This document shows, in pieces, positions 24,184 through 35,454 of a stretch of DNA of 64,000 nucleotides. Every line of letters starts with the position of its first letter. Position 1 is the first letter of the stretch. Below the pieces are notes generated by a model, which had not been told where the DNA came from, ran no database searches, and was given only the letters and a program-made list of their open reading frames with translations. Position numbers and translations under genes: made by a program. This DNA comes from Podospora bellae-mahoneyi (lineage: Eukaryota; Ascomycota; Sordariomycetes; Sordariales; Podosporaceae): contig NC_085884.1 in NCBI RefSeq assembly GCF_035222275.1, positions 1,612,001-1,676,000 of the forward strand. The letters run 5' to 3'.

Positions 24184-24944
24184 GCTGGGCAGACTCTTTC
24201 TCGGTTGGCTGGGTCTACTGCGAAAACGGGCTGGGGTGTCTCTTTGGCTGCTGGATTGCGCTGTCGCTGGACGTGGTCTGCTTCGATGTCGGTCGGGATA
24301 ATTGAGATTTTGTGCGCTGCGCAGACTGTGGTGGGGTTCGAGAACGGTTTTTTTTGGTAGAGTTGCCAAAAGAGCCCCACAAATTTGGTTCTGCTGGGAG
24401 CTGCCTGGGACTTGGATTACTTCTACTACAGTACAGACAGAAGAGAGTCGACGGCTTCAATAAGGCATCAATGTCAATGCCAATGTCAATACTAGCCCAG
24501 TTGTAATTGTGCATATAAGGTATCTCAGCGGCTTTATCCTTTGTCTGTCTCCCTCCTCGCCTTGTTCTGTGAGCTTGGGCAAAGATTCGCAGCGTGTAAA
24601 AAAACTTCCCTTCCCGGCAGCGACCCAAAGCTGCTTGGCGAGGGGCTGCTGCAAGGTGACAGGCAAGTGGCGGACAGCTGTGTCAGCGGGCGGTGAGGGG
24701 AGCTCTCAACTTTTTCTGCCGGTCGAGACCGCAAAAAGATGGCCCGGCCAGGCACCTTTGGCCTTGTGTGGTGCAGTGTTGACTGCCAGAGCCCAGTCCC
24801 CATAGCTGCCCCTCCTCCCCACGGCGACCCATAATACCTAGTACCAACTACGGATATCTCCTGAATCTTGGGCCACCGCAACTTCAGTTCGAGGCCAAAC
24901 TAGGTACCTTATAGACAAGATATACCCAATCGTGAATCAGTGCC
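24184..24944. promoter_or_regulatory. Divergent promoter region, eIF3b / CCT2
   Basis: The 761 bases between the two start codons must hold the promoters and 5' UTRs of both genes. Both are growth-linked housekeeping genes. No TATA box or named site can be assigned with confidence. Confidence 0.6.
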
Positions 24945-26723
24945 ATGGTCTGTCTATTCTACCTATTCTTGTGTTCTCTCTTTCTCTAAACTAATCATAC
25001 CCCGCTACAGGCTTCCTTCAGTCCCACCCAAATCTTCGAGGAGGGCACCACACAGGAGAAGGGTGAGAATGCCCGTCTCAGCGCCTTCGTTGGCGCCATC
25101 GCCGTCGGTGATCTGGTGAAGAGCACACTTGGCCCCAAGGGCATGGACAAGATTCTACAGTCTGCGTATGTTGCTGGTTCTTGCTGTAGACGTTGTCATC
25201 ATTTACTAATCTAGGTCATGTTCATCACAGCTCGACCGCCGAGATCATGGTGACAAACGACGGTGCCACCATCCTCAAGTCCATCTCCCTCGACAACGCC
25301 GCCGCCAAGGTCCTCGTAAACATCTCCAAGGTTCAAGATGACGAAGTCGGTGACGGTACCACCTCGGTCACCGTCCTCGCCGCCGAGCTGCTTCGTGAAG
25401 CCGAGAAGCTCGTCGACAAGAAGATCCACCCCCAGACCATCATCGAAGGGTACCGGATAGCCAGCCAGGCCGCCCTCAAGGCTCTCGAGGCCTCTGCGGT
25501 CGACCACAGCAACAACCCCCAAGCGTTTAGAGAAGACCTCCTCGCCATCGCGCGGACGACGCTGAGCTCCAAGGTGCTCGCCCAAGACAGGGATCACTTC
25601 TCCAAGCTCGCGGTCGATGCCATCATGAGACTCAAGGGTTCTTCCGACCTCAGCCACATTCAAATCATCAAGAAGGCCGGCGGCAAGCTCTGCGAGTCAT
25701 ACCTGGACGAGGGTTTCATCCTGGACAAGAAGATTGGCGTCAACCAGCCCAAGCGCCTCGAAAACGCAAAGATCCTCGTCGCCAACACGTCGATGGACAC
25801 GGACAAGGTCAAGATCTTCGGCGCACGCCTCAAGGTCAGCTCGACCGCCAAGCTGGCCGATTTGGAAAAGGCCGAGAAGGAAAAGATGAAGGCCAAGGTG
25901 GAGAAGATCAAGGCGCACGGGATCAACTGCTTCATCAACAGGCAGCTCATCTACAACTGGCCCGAGCAGCTTTTTACGGATGCCGGCATCATGTCGATCG
26001 AGCACGCCGACTTTGACGGCATTGAGCGGTTAGCTCTCGTGACGGGCGGTGAGATCACCTCGACGTTTGACCACCCGGAATCCGTCAAGCTCGGCCACTG
26101 CGACTTGATTGAGGAGGTGATTATTGGTGAGGATACCCTGATCAAGTTCTCGGGCGTGGCTGCTGGACAGGCGTGCACGATTGTGCTCCGCGGTGCGACA
26201 GATCAGCTGCTCGACGAGGCCGAGCGCAGTTTGCACGACGCGCTCGCTGTTCTTTCCCAAACTGTCAAGGAGCCCCGGACGACGCTTGGTGGCGGTTGTG
26301 CCGAGATGGTGATGGCCAAGGCTGTGGAGGGGGCTGCTACCCGGGTCGAGGGCAAGAAGCAGATGGCTGTTTCTTCCTTTGCTGTCGCCCTCAGACAGCT
26401 GCCTACCATTCTGGCGGACAATGCCGGTCTTGATTCCGGGGAGCTGGTTGCTCGCTTGCGCAAGGCTATATATGATGGCTTGACCACGTATGGTCTTGAC
26501 CTGATGACGCCTGGTGGCGGCATCACGGACATGCGGGAGCTTGGTGTTATTGAAAGCTACAAGCTGAAAAAGGCGGTGGTTTCTTCGGCTAGTGAGGCGG
26601 CCGAGGTGAGTTTTTTTTCTTTTCCGTCCCTTTCGTGGCTAGTGACTGACGTAGTGTTTGCAGCTCCTGCTCCGTGTGGATGACATAATAAGGGCGGCCC
26701 CCAGAAGGCGTGAGAGACATTGA
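24945..26723 (+). CDS. CCT2: T-complex protein 1 subunit beta (CCT chaperonin)
   Basis: Exons are 24945-24947 (ATG only), 25011-25165, 25231-26605 and 26664-26723, 530 aa. CCT2 is one of eight subunits of the cytosolic ATP-dependent chaperonin that folds actin, tubulin and WD40 proteins. The protein begins [20 protein letters not shown]. ATPase motifs [17 protein letters not shown] and GDGTTS are intact, and [11 protein letters not shown] lies near the end. The C-terminus [20 protein letters not shown] is the expected family ending and fixes the last intron. The first exon is only the start codon, followed by a 63-base intron (GTCTGT ... CTACAG). This model is inferred from the fit to the family N-terminus, because no other ATG gives MASFSPTQ. 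Confidence 0.94.
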
Positions 26724-26888
26724 AGCGTGATGTGCTGGACGGTAGCATTAGCATGAGCGGGCCAGGCCTGTATAATATCACCCTTTTAGACGGCCTGAAT
26801 GAAAAAAGAATATCGACATCATCTGTCATGTCACCACCGATACCCAAGAAGATAGCGTCAAAAGATGGTGTGTTATTACTATGCAATC

Positions 26889-29102
26889 TTACACATCCCA
26901 AACAACCTCCAAAACCTCATCCACAGGCTTCTTATCCTCCCCCCTTGGTGCGCGGTAGATGTACAACTGTCTAAACTGCTTCTTTCTCTTCCCTTCCCCA
27001 GTCCAGTAGGCATCCACAAGCAACCACTGCTTTTTCTGTCCCTCTCCGAGCCTTGGTCGCAAGGGGCCGTAGGCTTCGTCGTAGTCGCCCGAAGAGGCGT
27101 ACTGCCATGTTGCTTCGACTTTTTGGAGGTCAGGGAAGGAGCCGGGAGGGAACTCGGTGTAGGAGTAGCCGTTTACCCAGAGACCCACGGTGGAGGAGGA
27201 GGAGGAGGTGGTGGTGGTGGTGTTGCAGCCGGTTTTGAATCGTTGGAGGAAGCAATCGCCGCAGAGGGAGGTGATGGCAGACATTTGGGGGATTGGGGCG
27301 TGGAACCAGGTTTTGTAGTGGTGGAGGCTTAGGAGGGGGGGGGAGGGGGGGTTGTCTCTAGGGCGGAGGAGGTCGGGTGTGGGGAGGTGTTTGGGATGGG
27401 AGTTGGAAGGGTTGGCTGCTCGGTCGAGGAAGCCGGTGAGGGGGATCCATATGTGGGAGGGGAGGGAGGGGTGGTCCCATTTTCCAGTGCCTCTCCCACC
27501 AGCGGCACCACCGCCTCTTTCTTCCCGAGGGAGGTGTTGAACGTCGCTGGGAGGGATGGTAGGGTGGTCCCATTTTCCAGTCCCCCTCCCCCCGGCAGCA
27601 CCACCGCCTCTGTTCTCCCTCTTCTCTCCCCCCCTCCACCTTCCGGTACCTCTGCCACCAGCAGCACCACCGCCTCTCTCCTCCCGGCGGAGCTGGTCGG
27701 GATCTCTTGGTGGAATCCCAGGGTTCTTCCATGGGTCAAGATACCTCCTCGTCCCCCGTCCCCCAGCAGCACCACCCCCCCTCTTTTCTCTCTTCACGCG
27801 TTTGTGATCTCTTAGTGGAATCCCAGGGTTATGCCACGGATCAAGATACTTCCCCTCCCCTCCTCCCCACCTCTCCCCCCCCCTCCTCCCCACCCGTCCC
27901 CCCTCAAAAAAACCAGAAACATCCCCCCTCAAATCCCCCTGCCACAACCCCCTCACCTCCGTCAGCCTCACTTCCGTAAACCCATAAACACAATCCCTCA
28001 ACAGCCCATCCCCCCCTCTGTCCCTCCCCCCATACTCAACCGCACACCTCTCAAAGTAGGGAACCAGCTGCCTAGCCAGCGGCACAGAAACAAACAACCC
28101 TGCCCCCCCAAACGCCATCTCCCCGTACTGTCTATTCGCCGATTTGCTTTCTGACCTGGCACCGAGATACAACGGCACTGACGGGTCATATCTTCCCAAC
28201 GCAACCGTCAGGCGGTGCAGAGACGGAAAAAAAGTGTCGTCGTCGATGAGGGAGAGAAACGTGGTTTGGGGGGTGGAAAAGGATAACAACGTCGACAAGA
28301 GGAGGAAGTGCAGTTGGGGGGTAGTGTAATTCTTGGTGTGGGCGGGTGGTTGAGGGGGGGGGAGGGCGGAGACTAAGATGGAGCGGGAGTGGTACAGTTT
28401 TAGTAGGGAAGATGAAGAGGCAGAGGGCGAGGGGAGGGAGTGGTAATCTGTTATTGTGAGGATGAGTCTTGATTTGGAGTGGGATAACCAGTGGGCGAAT
28501 GCTGAGAGGGTGGACTCGGAGGAGAGACGCTCGTAGGTGGAGGCTACGCCGAAGATGAGCTCCGGGTGGGGGGTTTTGGGGTAGGGTTTTGAAACGGGGA
28601 GGGAGATGGGGGTGCACGGTGGGAGGGAGAGGTTTTTGTCGCTGAGGGTGAGGCCGATGGTTGATTTGTCTGAGGTGAAAGGGGTGGTGATGTTAGAGAC
28701 AAGATTTCGATCGACGGTCTTGTCGTAAACGGGTTTGATGCATTGCTGGGTGTAGAGGATTGTGTCTGTGAGGCCAAACTTTTCCTGTCGAAGGTATTCC
28801 AGCTCCGGAGGTCGAGCGAGGTTCCGACTTGATTTGCCTTCTACCGGGAGCTCTGGCGGTTTTGGTTCTTCTGCGGCATTGTCCGTTTGCGGGGTGAAGG
28901 GTGAGACTTTGTCTGAGTGCTGTCGGTCGAGATGGAACCATTCCCCCGCTAGGTTCTCAACCATGGACTGAGCGGCTGTGATGGAGACGGTTGGCGGGAT
29001 TCCATTGTGAACTCGAAGGGCGGTAAACAGCAGGATACTCAGGACAACCGACAGCAATACCAGGGTAGCTCGTGAGAAACACCGTGGGGTCACCATCATC
29101 AT
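26889..29102 (-). CDS. GT31/DUF604-like glycosyltransferase with internal repeat block
   Basis: Single exon, 737 aa from the first of three consecutive Met codons. The frame stays open to an ATG at 29204, but the later start puts the signal anchor near the N-terminus. It appears to be a type II Golgi protein: a short cytoplasmic tail, a membrane segment at about residues 10-30, a stem, then a Fringe-like catalytic domain with the metal-binding DDD (FLSLIDDDTFF). Family blocks near the C-terminus are LSLHHYKTWFHAP and CGDCFLQRF. Between GDVSGFFEGGR and LSLHHYK, where relatives have a short link, lies a Gly/Arg-rich block at about residues 420-555. Its four units each end in RGGGAAGGRGT. The substrate is unknown. 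It converges with CCT2 (165 bases apart). Confidence 0.8.
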   Translation of the reverse strand: MMMVTPRCFSRATLVLLSVVLSILLFTALRVHNGIPPTVSITAAQSMVENLAGEWFHLDRQHSDKVSPFTPQTDNAAEEPKPPELPVEGKSSRNLARPPELEYLRQEKFGLTDTILYTQQCIKPVYDKTVDRNLVSNITTPFTSDKSTIGLTLSDKNLSLPPCTPISLPVSKPYPKTPHPELIFGVASTYERLSSESTLSAFAHWLSHSKSRLILTITDYHSLPSPSASSSSLLKLYHSRSILVSALPPPQPPAHTKNYTTPQLHFLLLSTLLSFSTPQTTFLSLIDDDTFFPSLHRLTVALGRYDPSVPLYLGARSESKSANRQYGEMAFGGAGLFVSVPLARQLVPYFERCAVEYGGRDRGGDGLLRDCVYGFTEVRLTEVRGLWQGDLRGDVSGFFEGGRVGRRGGERWGGGEGKYLDPWHNPGIPLRDHKRVKREKRGGGAAGGRGTRRYLDPWKNPGIPPRDPDQLRREERGGGAAGGRGTGRWRGGEKRENRGGGAAGGRGTGKWDHPTIPPSDVQHLPREERGGGAAGGRGTGKWDHPSLPSHIWIPLTGFLDRAANPSNSHPKHLPTPDLLRPRDNPPSPPLLSLHHYKTWFHAPIPQMSAITSLCGDCFLQRFKTGCNTTTTTSSSSSTVGLWVNGYSYTEFPPGSFPDLQKVEATWQYASSGDYDEAYGPLRPRLGEGQKKQWLLVDAYWTGEGKRKKQFRQLYIYRAPRGEDKKPVDEVLEVVWDV
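27440..27850 (-). repeat. In-frame coding minisatellite within the glycosyltransferase
   Basis: Four degenerate units in the coding strand, about 35, 35, 22 and 31 codons, each ending in RGGGAAGGRGT. The start of the unit varies: YLDPWHNPGIPLRD, YLDPWKNPGIPPRD, a short GRWRGGEK form, and KWDHPTIPPSD, with a further partial KWDHPSLP start. All unit lengths keep the frame. Confidence 0.85.
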
Positions 29103-30229
29103 GTAAGGGGCATGTCGAGCGGCGAGCGGTGCTTGATCTGAGACTTGCCGTGTCTTGACCAGAAATAAAACTCTGGAAAGAAACTGACGGTAAATGACAC
29201 TCACAGGCTTGTGTCTGAGAGAGAGTTGAGGGCTGCCTTGACAGGATCTGCGGGCAAGGGTTGCCGGCAGCGGGACAAGTCAAAATGGTGATCTCCATCA
29301 TGCAAGATTCCTCCCGTCAGTGACGCCGGAACCACTTGGCACCTCATCGAGAATCTACAAAGCAACACTGTGACAAAACTGAACCCGATTACTCAGTCTT
29401 GATCAAAACTCTCGGCATGTTCAGAACCAAGCATATCCAGCCAACAGAGCAGGGTTTCCTCGAAACCGATCATTGTGACCGGATTCGTGACGAGCCAGAC
29501 ACACCAGATGTAATACTGTAACCCGATATCAGCCCGAGAGTCATGGTTCAGACAGCCCTGCGCTGGGAAAACGTCAACTTCGGATGCCTTGATCCCACAG
29601 ATGTTGTCAAAATTTTTGAGAAACCTGCCACGGCTGACAACTCGAAACGATCTGTGTGTGCCGTGTCGTCGGAGCCCACATACCGGCTAAGGCGACATAT
29701 ATATTACCTCGTGCTTGGGAGTTGCCAGTGGTAAGGCCACCGCCAAGTGTCCCAAGGCCTTGTCAATCCGGAATGTCCAGGCTCTTCTACTCATAGCCAG
29801 CGAAAACCCCAATGCACGCTGGTCCGTGATTGACAGGTGAACATACAGAAGTCTTGGAACAGCAGGCGTGCCACAGCTGCATCCCCAAGCCAGACGTCGC
29901 CACAAGTACTTGGTGTCACCAGCATCATCGGATGAAGTTGGTGATACCTCCTGTAAAGACATATCCGACCTGAAAGGATCAGCCGCCAATGCTTGGCCGC
30001 TGTAATACCAGCCGCAGAGGCGCGCAGGCGTCCAATCCAAAGACGTTGCGTCAATGCGACAATATACCGGCAGATTAACCGATCGTATGTCTCCGACACC
30101 CGGATCTTGGAAAATGGGGGGGAGCGGCTGGTTCTCGGTGAGCCGCCGTGGAGTCTGGGAGGTTTATCCTTGCCCGTTTCTGTTCGGAGCCGGAGAGGGT
30201 CATTAAGCGTAGTCTCAGTAGGCAAAATC
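29103..30229. other. Intergenic, no gene seen
   Basis: The left part is the 5' side of the glycosyltransferase gene and the right end is the 3' UTR of the Zn2Cys6 regulator. I see no gene or RNA between them. Confidence 0.5.
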
Positions 30230-32401
30230 TCAAAAGTAGCTGGACAAGTCGATATGCCCATCCCCATCAAGAAGCGGGAACAGGTTCAGGGCCCCAAAGG
30301 TTTGGTCGGCATTTTCTTCAAAGCCGCTAAAGACAGAAAACTCGGGTGTCCCTGTCATCCCAAAAAACGTAGACTCAAAGTCGAAGTCAAAGCGTTGCAT
30401 CACCGCATCGTCTTGGGATGGATGGGGCTTGTCTGGCTTGCTGCTGCTTTCTCCCGGTCCTGCAGCTGGGTTTGTCTTGGATTGTGGCCCGTCAAGACCG
30501 CCATCGCTTCCCCGAGGAGTTCGCGGTATGAGCCCAAACAGCTGTGACGAGCTCTCTGTCCTGCGGGCCCGCTCCTGTATCTCCTTCTTTTCCAGGTATT
30601 CTAGTGCTGTGCTGAGTAATGACTTGGCAATGAGCGAGTATTGAACCGCGTGGGTGTCGGTTTGCGCAAAGTATTCGAGAGCGATAATGGCAGCGCGGCA
30701 GTACTTCTCGATGATACGACCAAACCCGCCAATGAGACCGACACCGAGGACGAGCGAGGAGGCAAACAGCCATGACCTAAGACAAAAGTCAGCTTTGGCA
30801 AAAAAGAGAAGAAAAGAACCGACTTACACGATAACAGGTGCCACTCTTGTCATCAGACCTCTATTGATCAGGTCCTGAATGGGTTCAACCATCAGTATTG
30901 CTGCGTCGATGCAGGCATCCGCAAGCTTCGACTTTCCCGAAGTCGTGGTCGGTGACGAACATCCATCGGAAAGTCTTCGATGTAGCTCCACCATCAAGAA
31001 TGGCCTCGAGACCAGCATCACTGCGTAATAATACGAGGCCAGCACCTGGCAGGCACCATTCACCACTCCAGCATCTACGTCCCCTTCCTCATTATCCTCC
31101 AACACTTCCTTCAACCTCTCCAACCATTGCCCTGACCACCCTCTCAGCTCTCTCGATATCCCCTCGGTCAACCTCGGTGAGATTTTCCTCCTCGAATATA
31201 CCTCCACCACGACACTCTCGATCACCAAGAATATCTGTACCGACGCGTTCAACAGATCAAACTTCTCCCTCCCGGTTTCGTCCGGCTGTCTGTACGGCAC
31301 CGTACAGTCCACATCCGATGTCGCTGGCGGTCTCCCCATCGACGTCGACAAGAACAAGTCCACCACCCTCAGGCTCTTCCACAACCTGTCCCTCTGCCTG
31401 TGAATGTCGGGCCCGAACCTCGCATTGACCGCGGTCCTATGCACCCCTATCGACAGCGCTGCCCGTGCCGCCAGCCCAAAGAACAAAAACGCGGCATTAA
31501 TCTGACACGCCCCCAGCGAGTACAGCGTGATAAGTATAAAAGCCTGCACGCTCGCCACTCCCAAATTCCCCCCTAAACTCGCAAGCGCCACGTTCCTCGC
31601 GTAATCAAAATACTGCTGGCCCGTCCCTTCACCCCCCTTCTCAATCTTCTGACACCCAATCGCCAACACCAAATAATTCACCGCCCCAGCCAGAGCATCA
31701 TCCCCATGATCCTCCGCAGCCCACTCGATAATATCCCTCTCCAGCCTCGCATCATCCTCAAACAAATCAATCAACCCCCTCGTAACCTCCAAATACGCCC
31801 CCACCGCAGCAGGCCCGATCTCAATCCTCACCCGCGGCGGCAACGCCCTGTAACCAGACGACACCGACGGCCTGGAAGATGCATTCTCCAGCGCCGAGTA
31901 CCCCCCCGTCTCGGGCGCAAAAGCATGCGCATCCACCCGTGTGGTCACCAGCCTCCTCACTGTCTGGAAAAACGACAGCGGCGCGCAGTCCCCGATAAAG
32001 ACCAGCTTCCCCTGCGCGTCACACAGCAGCCTCGCCTCCCTCGGCACCTCGGTGTCCTCGTGCTCTTCCAACGGATGTTGCTCCTCAATCCGGTGGTGGT
32101 GCTGCTGCTGCACCGGCGCATCGATCCGCACAACCGGATGATTTGAAGCCGCCCCCGGCGACCCAGAAGCATGCGAAACAGAACTCCTCACATTATCCCC
32201 ACGGTGGCCGGCGGTGGTGGTGGTGGTTGACGGCCTCGGACGCCTCACACGCGGGGCGGTGTACCGGCAACTGTCGGGGTCCCGGCGGCGGACGCAGTAC
32301 CCGCACGGCAACACGCCGCTGCACCGGATCTTGCGCTGCTTGCACGTGTCGCACGCGTTGGCGACGCGGGACCGGACGAGGCCGCCGGCTCTGGTTTCCA
32401 T
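30230..32401 (-). CDS. Zn2Cys6 transcription factor with fungal-specific domain
   Basis: Exons 32401-30828 and 30776-30230 encode 706 aa. The intron is 51 bases with GTAAGT and TTAG, and joins APVIV to SWLFASS. The N-terminal Zn2Cys6 cluster is complete: CDTCKQRKIRC, then PCGYC and a last Cys eight residues on. The following His/Gln/Thr-rich linker is variable. The middle region (about residues 170-480) matches the fungal transcription factor regulatory domain, including a SMGRPPATSDVDC block. The C-terminus is acidic with aromatic residues (DFDFESTFFG), which could activate transcription. No neighbouring pathway genes suggest a target. Confidence 0.9.
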
Positions 32402-32922
32402 CCGTTTTTTTTTTCTTTTTTTTTTATCTTGTTTTTTTCTCTTGATTCAAAACGGTCGTTGTTATCGTGGAAAAATGAAGGAAACGCTGCGGGGGGTGCA
32501 AAAAGATTAGATAGCGCGCGTGGGACAAGGCAGCCTATCAAAGCTGCGTGTGGTGCACTAATCGGGAAGGAGGAGCTTGGCTTTCAACTCAAAGACGTCA
32601 TAACGGTAAGATGGCGCACACCTAGGTCAGGGTTAGGGTATGATATATCATCACCAGTCTCAGAATGCCCAGCAGGAGTTGGGGCAATGTTCAAGATTGA
32701 CTACCTCTTCCCTAAAAGAGATCTCTTACATACAAATACATGTACAACCAGAATCAACTAAACGCAGCACACACCTCCCAACTCCAATCTCACACAACAA
32801 ACCAACATAATATCCACCCCACTACCTTCATAAAAGCCACCAGACATCCTGTAATCCAGTCCATATCAACTCCCAGCCAAAACTCCAATCCTTCCTCCTC
32901 AAATAACCCATAAATCAACCCC
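32402..32922. other. Intergenic, promoter of the Zn2Cys6 gene
   Basis: 521 bases with T-rich tracts directly upstream of the regulator start (32407-32440). This is the promoter and 5' UTR. Nothing else is recognised. Confidence 0.5.
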
Positions 32923-34308
32923 TCACAACCCCCCGAAAACTCTCCCCGCATACTCCACGGCCAACAGCCCCTTCTCCACCACCTCCTCCCTCTTCGTCGC
33001 CCTCCCCATCCCCTCTAGATACGTCCTCAAACAACTCTCCAGCGCCTTCTTCCCCTCCTTATTCTTATCCTTCTCCGCCCACTTCTTCCTCCCAACCGCC
33101 AATGGACTCTCCGCCTCCAGCCCCAAATGCCTCATCACCGCCTCCTGCTCCCTCCTCACAGCCCCCAGCTCCCCCACAATGCTCTTCATCCCGTTGAACA
33201 AAATCTCATGCCTGACCGCCGCCCGCATCTCATCCCTGTCCAGCCGTCCAGAAAGCCTCACCATCCCGTCGTAGGCCCCGCGAAGGTCCTTTTGGACGTC
33301 ACCAATCTTGTTTTGCATGTCCTGACCGGCACTCTCAGAAGCAAGAGCAGAGATTTTGGTGTCGAGAGAGTGCAAAAGCGACTTGATAGCCGTGACGTCG
33401 TCGTTTTCGGCAGTGTTGCTGGGTGTGGTAGACGACAAGGTACCAGGCGACTCCTCCCGATCCAAATAATCCTCAGCAGCAGCCATCACCCCACTCCCGT
33501 CAGTTCCAATCTCCTCTCCAACACGGTACTCAAACTCCGGCCGGGCAAACACCTCCTCAATAAACTCCTTGACCTCCTCATCTCCCTTCTCATCAGCCTC
33601 ATCATCCTCGTGAATGCCAAAGTCCACACCGAGGGTGCCATCCAGCTCCATCTGACTACAATCTTGCGCTTCGTCCATCTCAGAGGGCAAAGAATCACGG
33701 CGGCAAGGGTCCTCCTCACCCACAGCCGCCAACGGCTTGGGCAGATCAGGAAACATCTCCTCCATCCTGTCCATCCCGGCATCCCCAATCCCCACCACAA
33801 CCAGCGACTTTCTCTTCTTCTTCTTCTTCTTGCTCTTCTTCCCGCTCTTTTTCCCCTCGAGCCCCTCCTCCTCCTCCTCCTCCTCCTCCTCCTCCTCCTC
33901 CTCCTTGACATCCACCCCATCCACCCCATCAACCCCCGCATCACCACCCCCGCCCACCTCCCCATTCTTACCCCGTCTCCCCCCCCCAACCCTCCCAATC
34001 CTAACCTCAAACGGCGTCCCCTCCAGCCCCTGCAACTCCCCAATCTTTCTCTTCACCCTCCCAACCCCAGGAGTAAACATCTCATCCTCATCACTAAACC
34101 TAACCCTCTTTACTCCCCTCCCCTGAGCAGTGGTCGGAGTCCCCATCATGGTCATGACACTCCCCTGACTCAGTCTCCCCAATCTTTTAGCCCTCTTCGC
34201 AGTTGGCGACTGGGAGAGATCCAGTTCCGAGTCATCGTTTTCCTTTAGTGGAGTTGAGGGAAGGGAGGAGTCTGTTCCTGGGGAGGTGAAAGAGCGTTTA
34301 CGGTTCAT
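32923..34308 (-). CDS. Hypothetical nuclear-type charged protein
   Basis: Single exon, 461 aa from MNRKRSFTSPGTD. The frame is open to an ATG at 34590, but the upstream part is low-complexity and reads like 5' UTR. Visible features are Ser/Pro-rich TP sites at the N-terminus, basic patches (AKRAKRLGRL and a Lys-rich stretch KKSKKKKKKRKS) that could be nuclear localisation signals, and a run of about 14 Glu encoded by a GAG repeat. An acidic middle follows, and then a helical, probably coiled-coil region (about residues 310-420). The C-terminal 60 residues look folded (CLRTYLEGMGRAT ... AVEYAGRVFGG). I do not recognise the family. A chromatin or kinetochore role is possible but not shown. Confidence 0.7.
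   Translation of the reverse strand: MNRKRSFTSPGTDSSLPSTPLKENDDSELDLSQSPTAKRAKRLGRLSQGSVMTMMGTPTTAQGRGVKRVRFSDEDEMFTPGVGRVKRKIGELQGLEGTPFEVRIGRVGGGRRGKNGEVGGGGDAGVDGVDGVDVKEEEEEEEEEEEEEGLEGKKSGKKSKKKKKKRKSLVVVGIGDAGMDRMEEMFPDLPKPLAAVGEEDPCRRDSLPSEMDEAQDCSQMELDGTLGVDFGIHEDDEADEKGDEEVKEFIEEVFARPEFEYRVGEEIGTDGSGVMAAAEDYLDREESPGTLSSTTPSNTAENDDVTAIKSLLHSLDTKISALASESAGQDMQNKIGDVQKDLRGAYDGMVRLSGRLDRDEMRAAVRHEILFNGMKSIVGELGAVRREQEAVMRHLGLEAESPLAVGRKKWAEKDKNKEGKKALESCLRTYLEGMGRATKREEVVEKGLLAVEYAGRVFGGL
33864..33906 (+). repeat. CTC/GAG trinucleotide run coding for poly-Glu
   Basis: About 14 uninterrupted CTC units on the plus strand encode the Glu run of the hypothetical protein on the minus strand. 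Such runs vary in length between strains. Confidence 0.9.
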
Positions 34309-35454
34309 GGTTTTTGTTATCTGGTGAGGGGGGGGTAAAGTTGTTCGGGTGGGGGGGGAGGGAGGGGATGACAAGCTGTATTGAGGAGTGACAGGGTCGA
34401 GAGGTGGTTGGTGGTATGCGCGTAAGTGAGTGGATGAAGAGGTGTGGTCGCGGTGAGCAGTGATGGAAAGATGTGAGTTGACTGGCGGAAGGGTTGCAAG
34501 TCGCAAGTAAAAGTGTAAAGTAAAGATGAAAGTCGCAAGTCGCAAGTTGAAGAGGGAAGAGTTGTGAGTCAGAGGTGAAGACGTGAACATAAGTAAACAA
34601 CCTCACTGCTGGACGACAGGCTACTTTTGTGAGTGAGAGAGAAACCTGCCAGGTAGGTACCTGTAACAAAGCAGCTCACGGCTGTGGTCGGGCTGGTGAC
34701 TGTTTGTTTTGGAAGGTAATAGTCGCTGTAGGGGGTTCAGGATGGAAGAAAGGATCTGCGAGAATGCCGTCTGACCCGTAAGATGAAGAAAGTTGGAGAA
34801 TTATTTAAACCAAGAGAAGGCTAGAAAACCTGGCGACGGGCTCTTTCCTCTTTGCAAGCGGGTAAATAGGTCCACGGAAAGTAAAATCTCGGCAGAAGGT
34901 GAAAGGCACGGCGGCAGCTGCGATCAAGTTTTTCAACAACAATGAGATAAACAGTGGGCGTTGTTAGAGACCCTTCCGGCGAGATGTTTGCCTGGCAACA
35001 AGACTCACGATGTATGTTGCATACTTTGGATGCGGTGAACCGTATTCCAGACAAATGCTAGTAGTTCAACTCCAAGAGGTAACAAGTTCCATATCAAGGG
35101 GCAACAGCGCACTTGTATCAACTCTCACACAAGGGGCTCTCCCATTATTTAGCATCAATGTTAACGAATGGTATGTATACAAACATTTTGACTCACCCCC
35201 TAACCATCCCAGGGGCCCATGATGCTACCTATATGATCAAATGTACGCGCTATATGCCAGACGATCAAGTACTTTGCAACCAATCACAGAAAAAAAAACG
35301 AAACAAAAAGGAAGAAAAAGAAAAAGAAAAAAAGAAAAAAAGAAAAAGAAAAAGAAAAAAAAGAAAAAAAAAAGAAAAAAAACCAAATGCCCTACCCAAA
35401 ATAAAAAATCCCCACAATAAAACATAAACCCTCAAAGAAAAAGACCCAAAAAGA
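34309..35454. other. Intergenic with A/G-rich tract
   Basis: The left part is the promoter of the hypothetical nuclear protein. A long A-rich tract broken by single G (about 35290-35390) yields meaningless Lys-rich and Phe-rich frames. No gene is seen. Confidence 0.6.

Noticed and set aside
29993-30547. A 184-codon plus-strand frame beside the Zn2Cys6 gene
   Set aside because: Its right half is antisense to the regulator's second exon, which is supported by exact splicing.
33127-34248. A 373-codon open frame antisense to the hypothetical nuclear protein
   Set aside because: Leu/Pro/His-rich low complexity caused by the GAG and AAG repeats on the coding strand.
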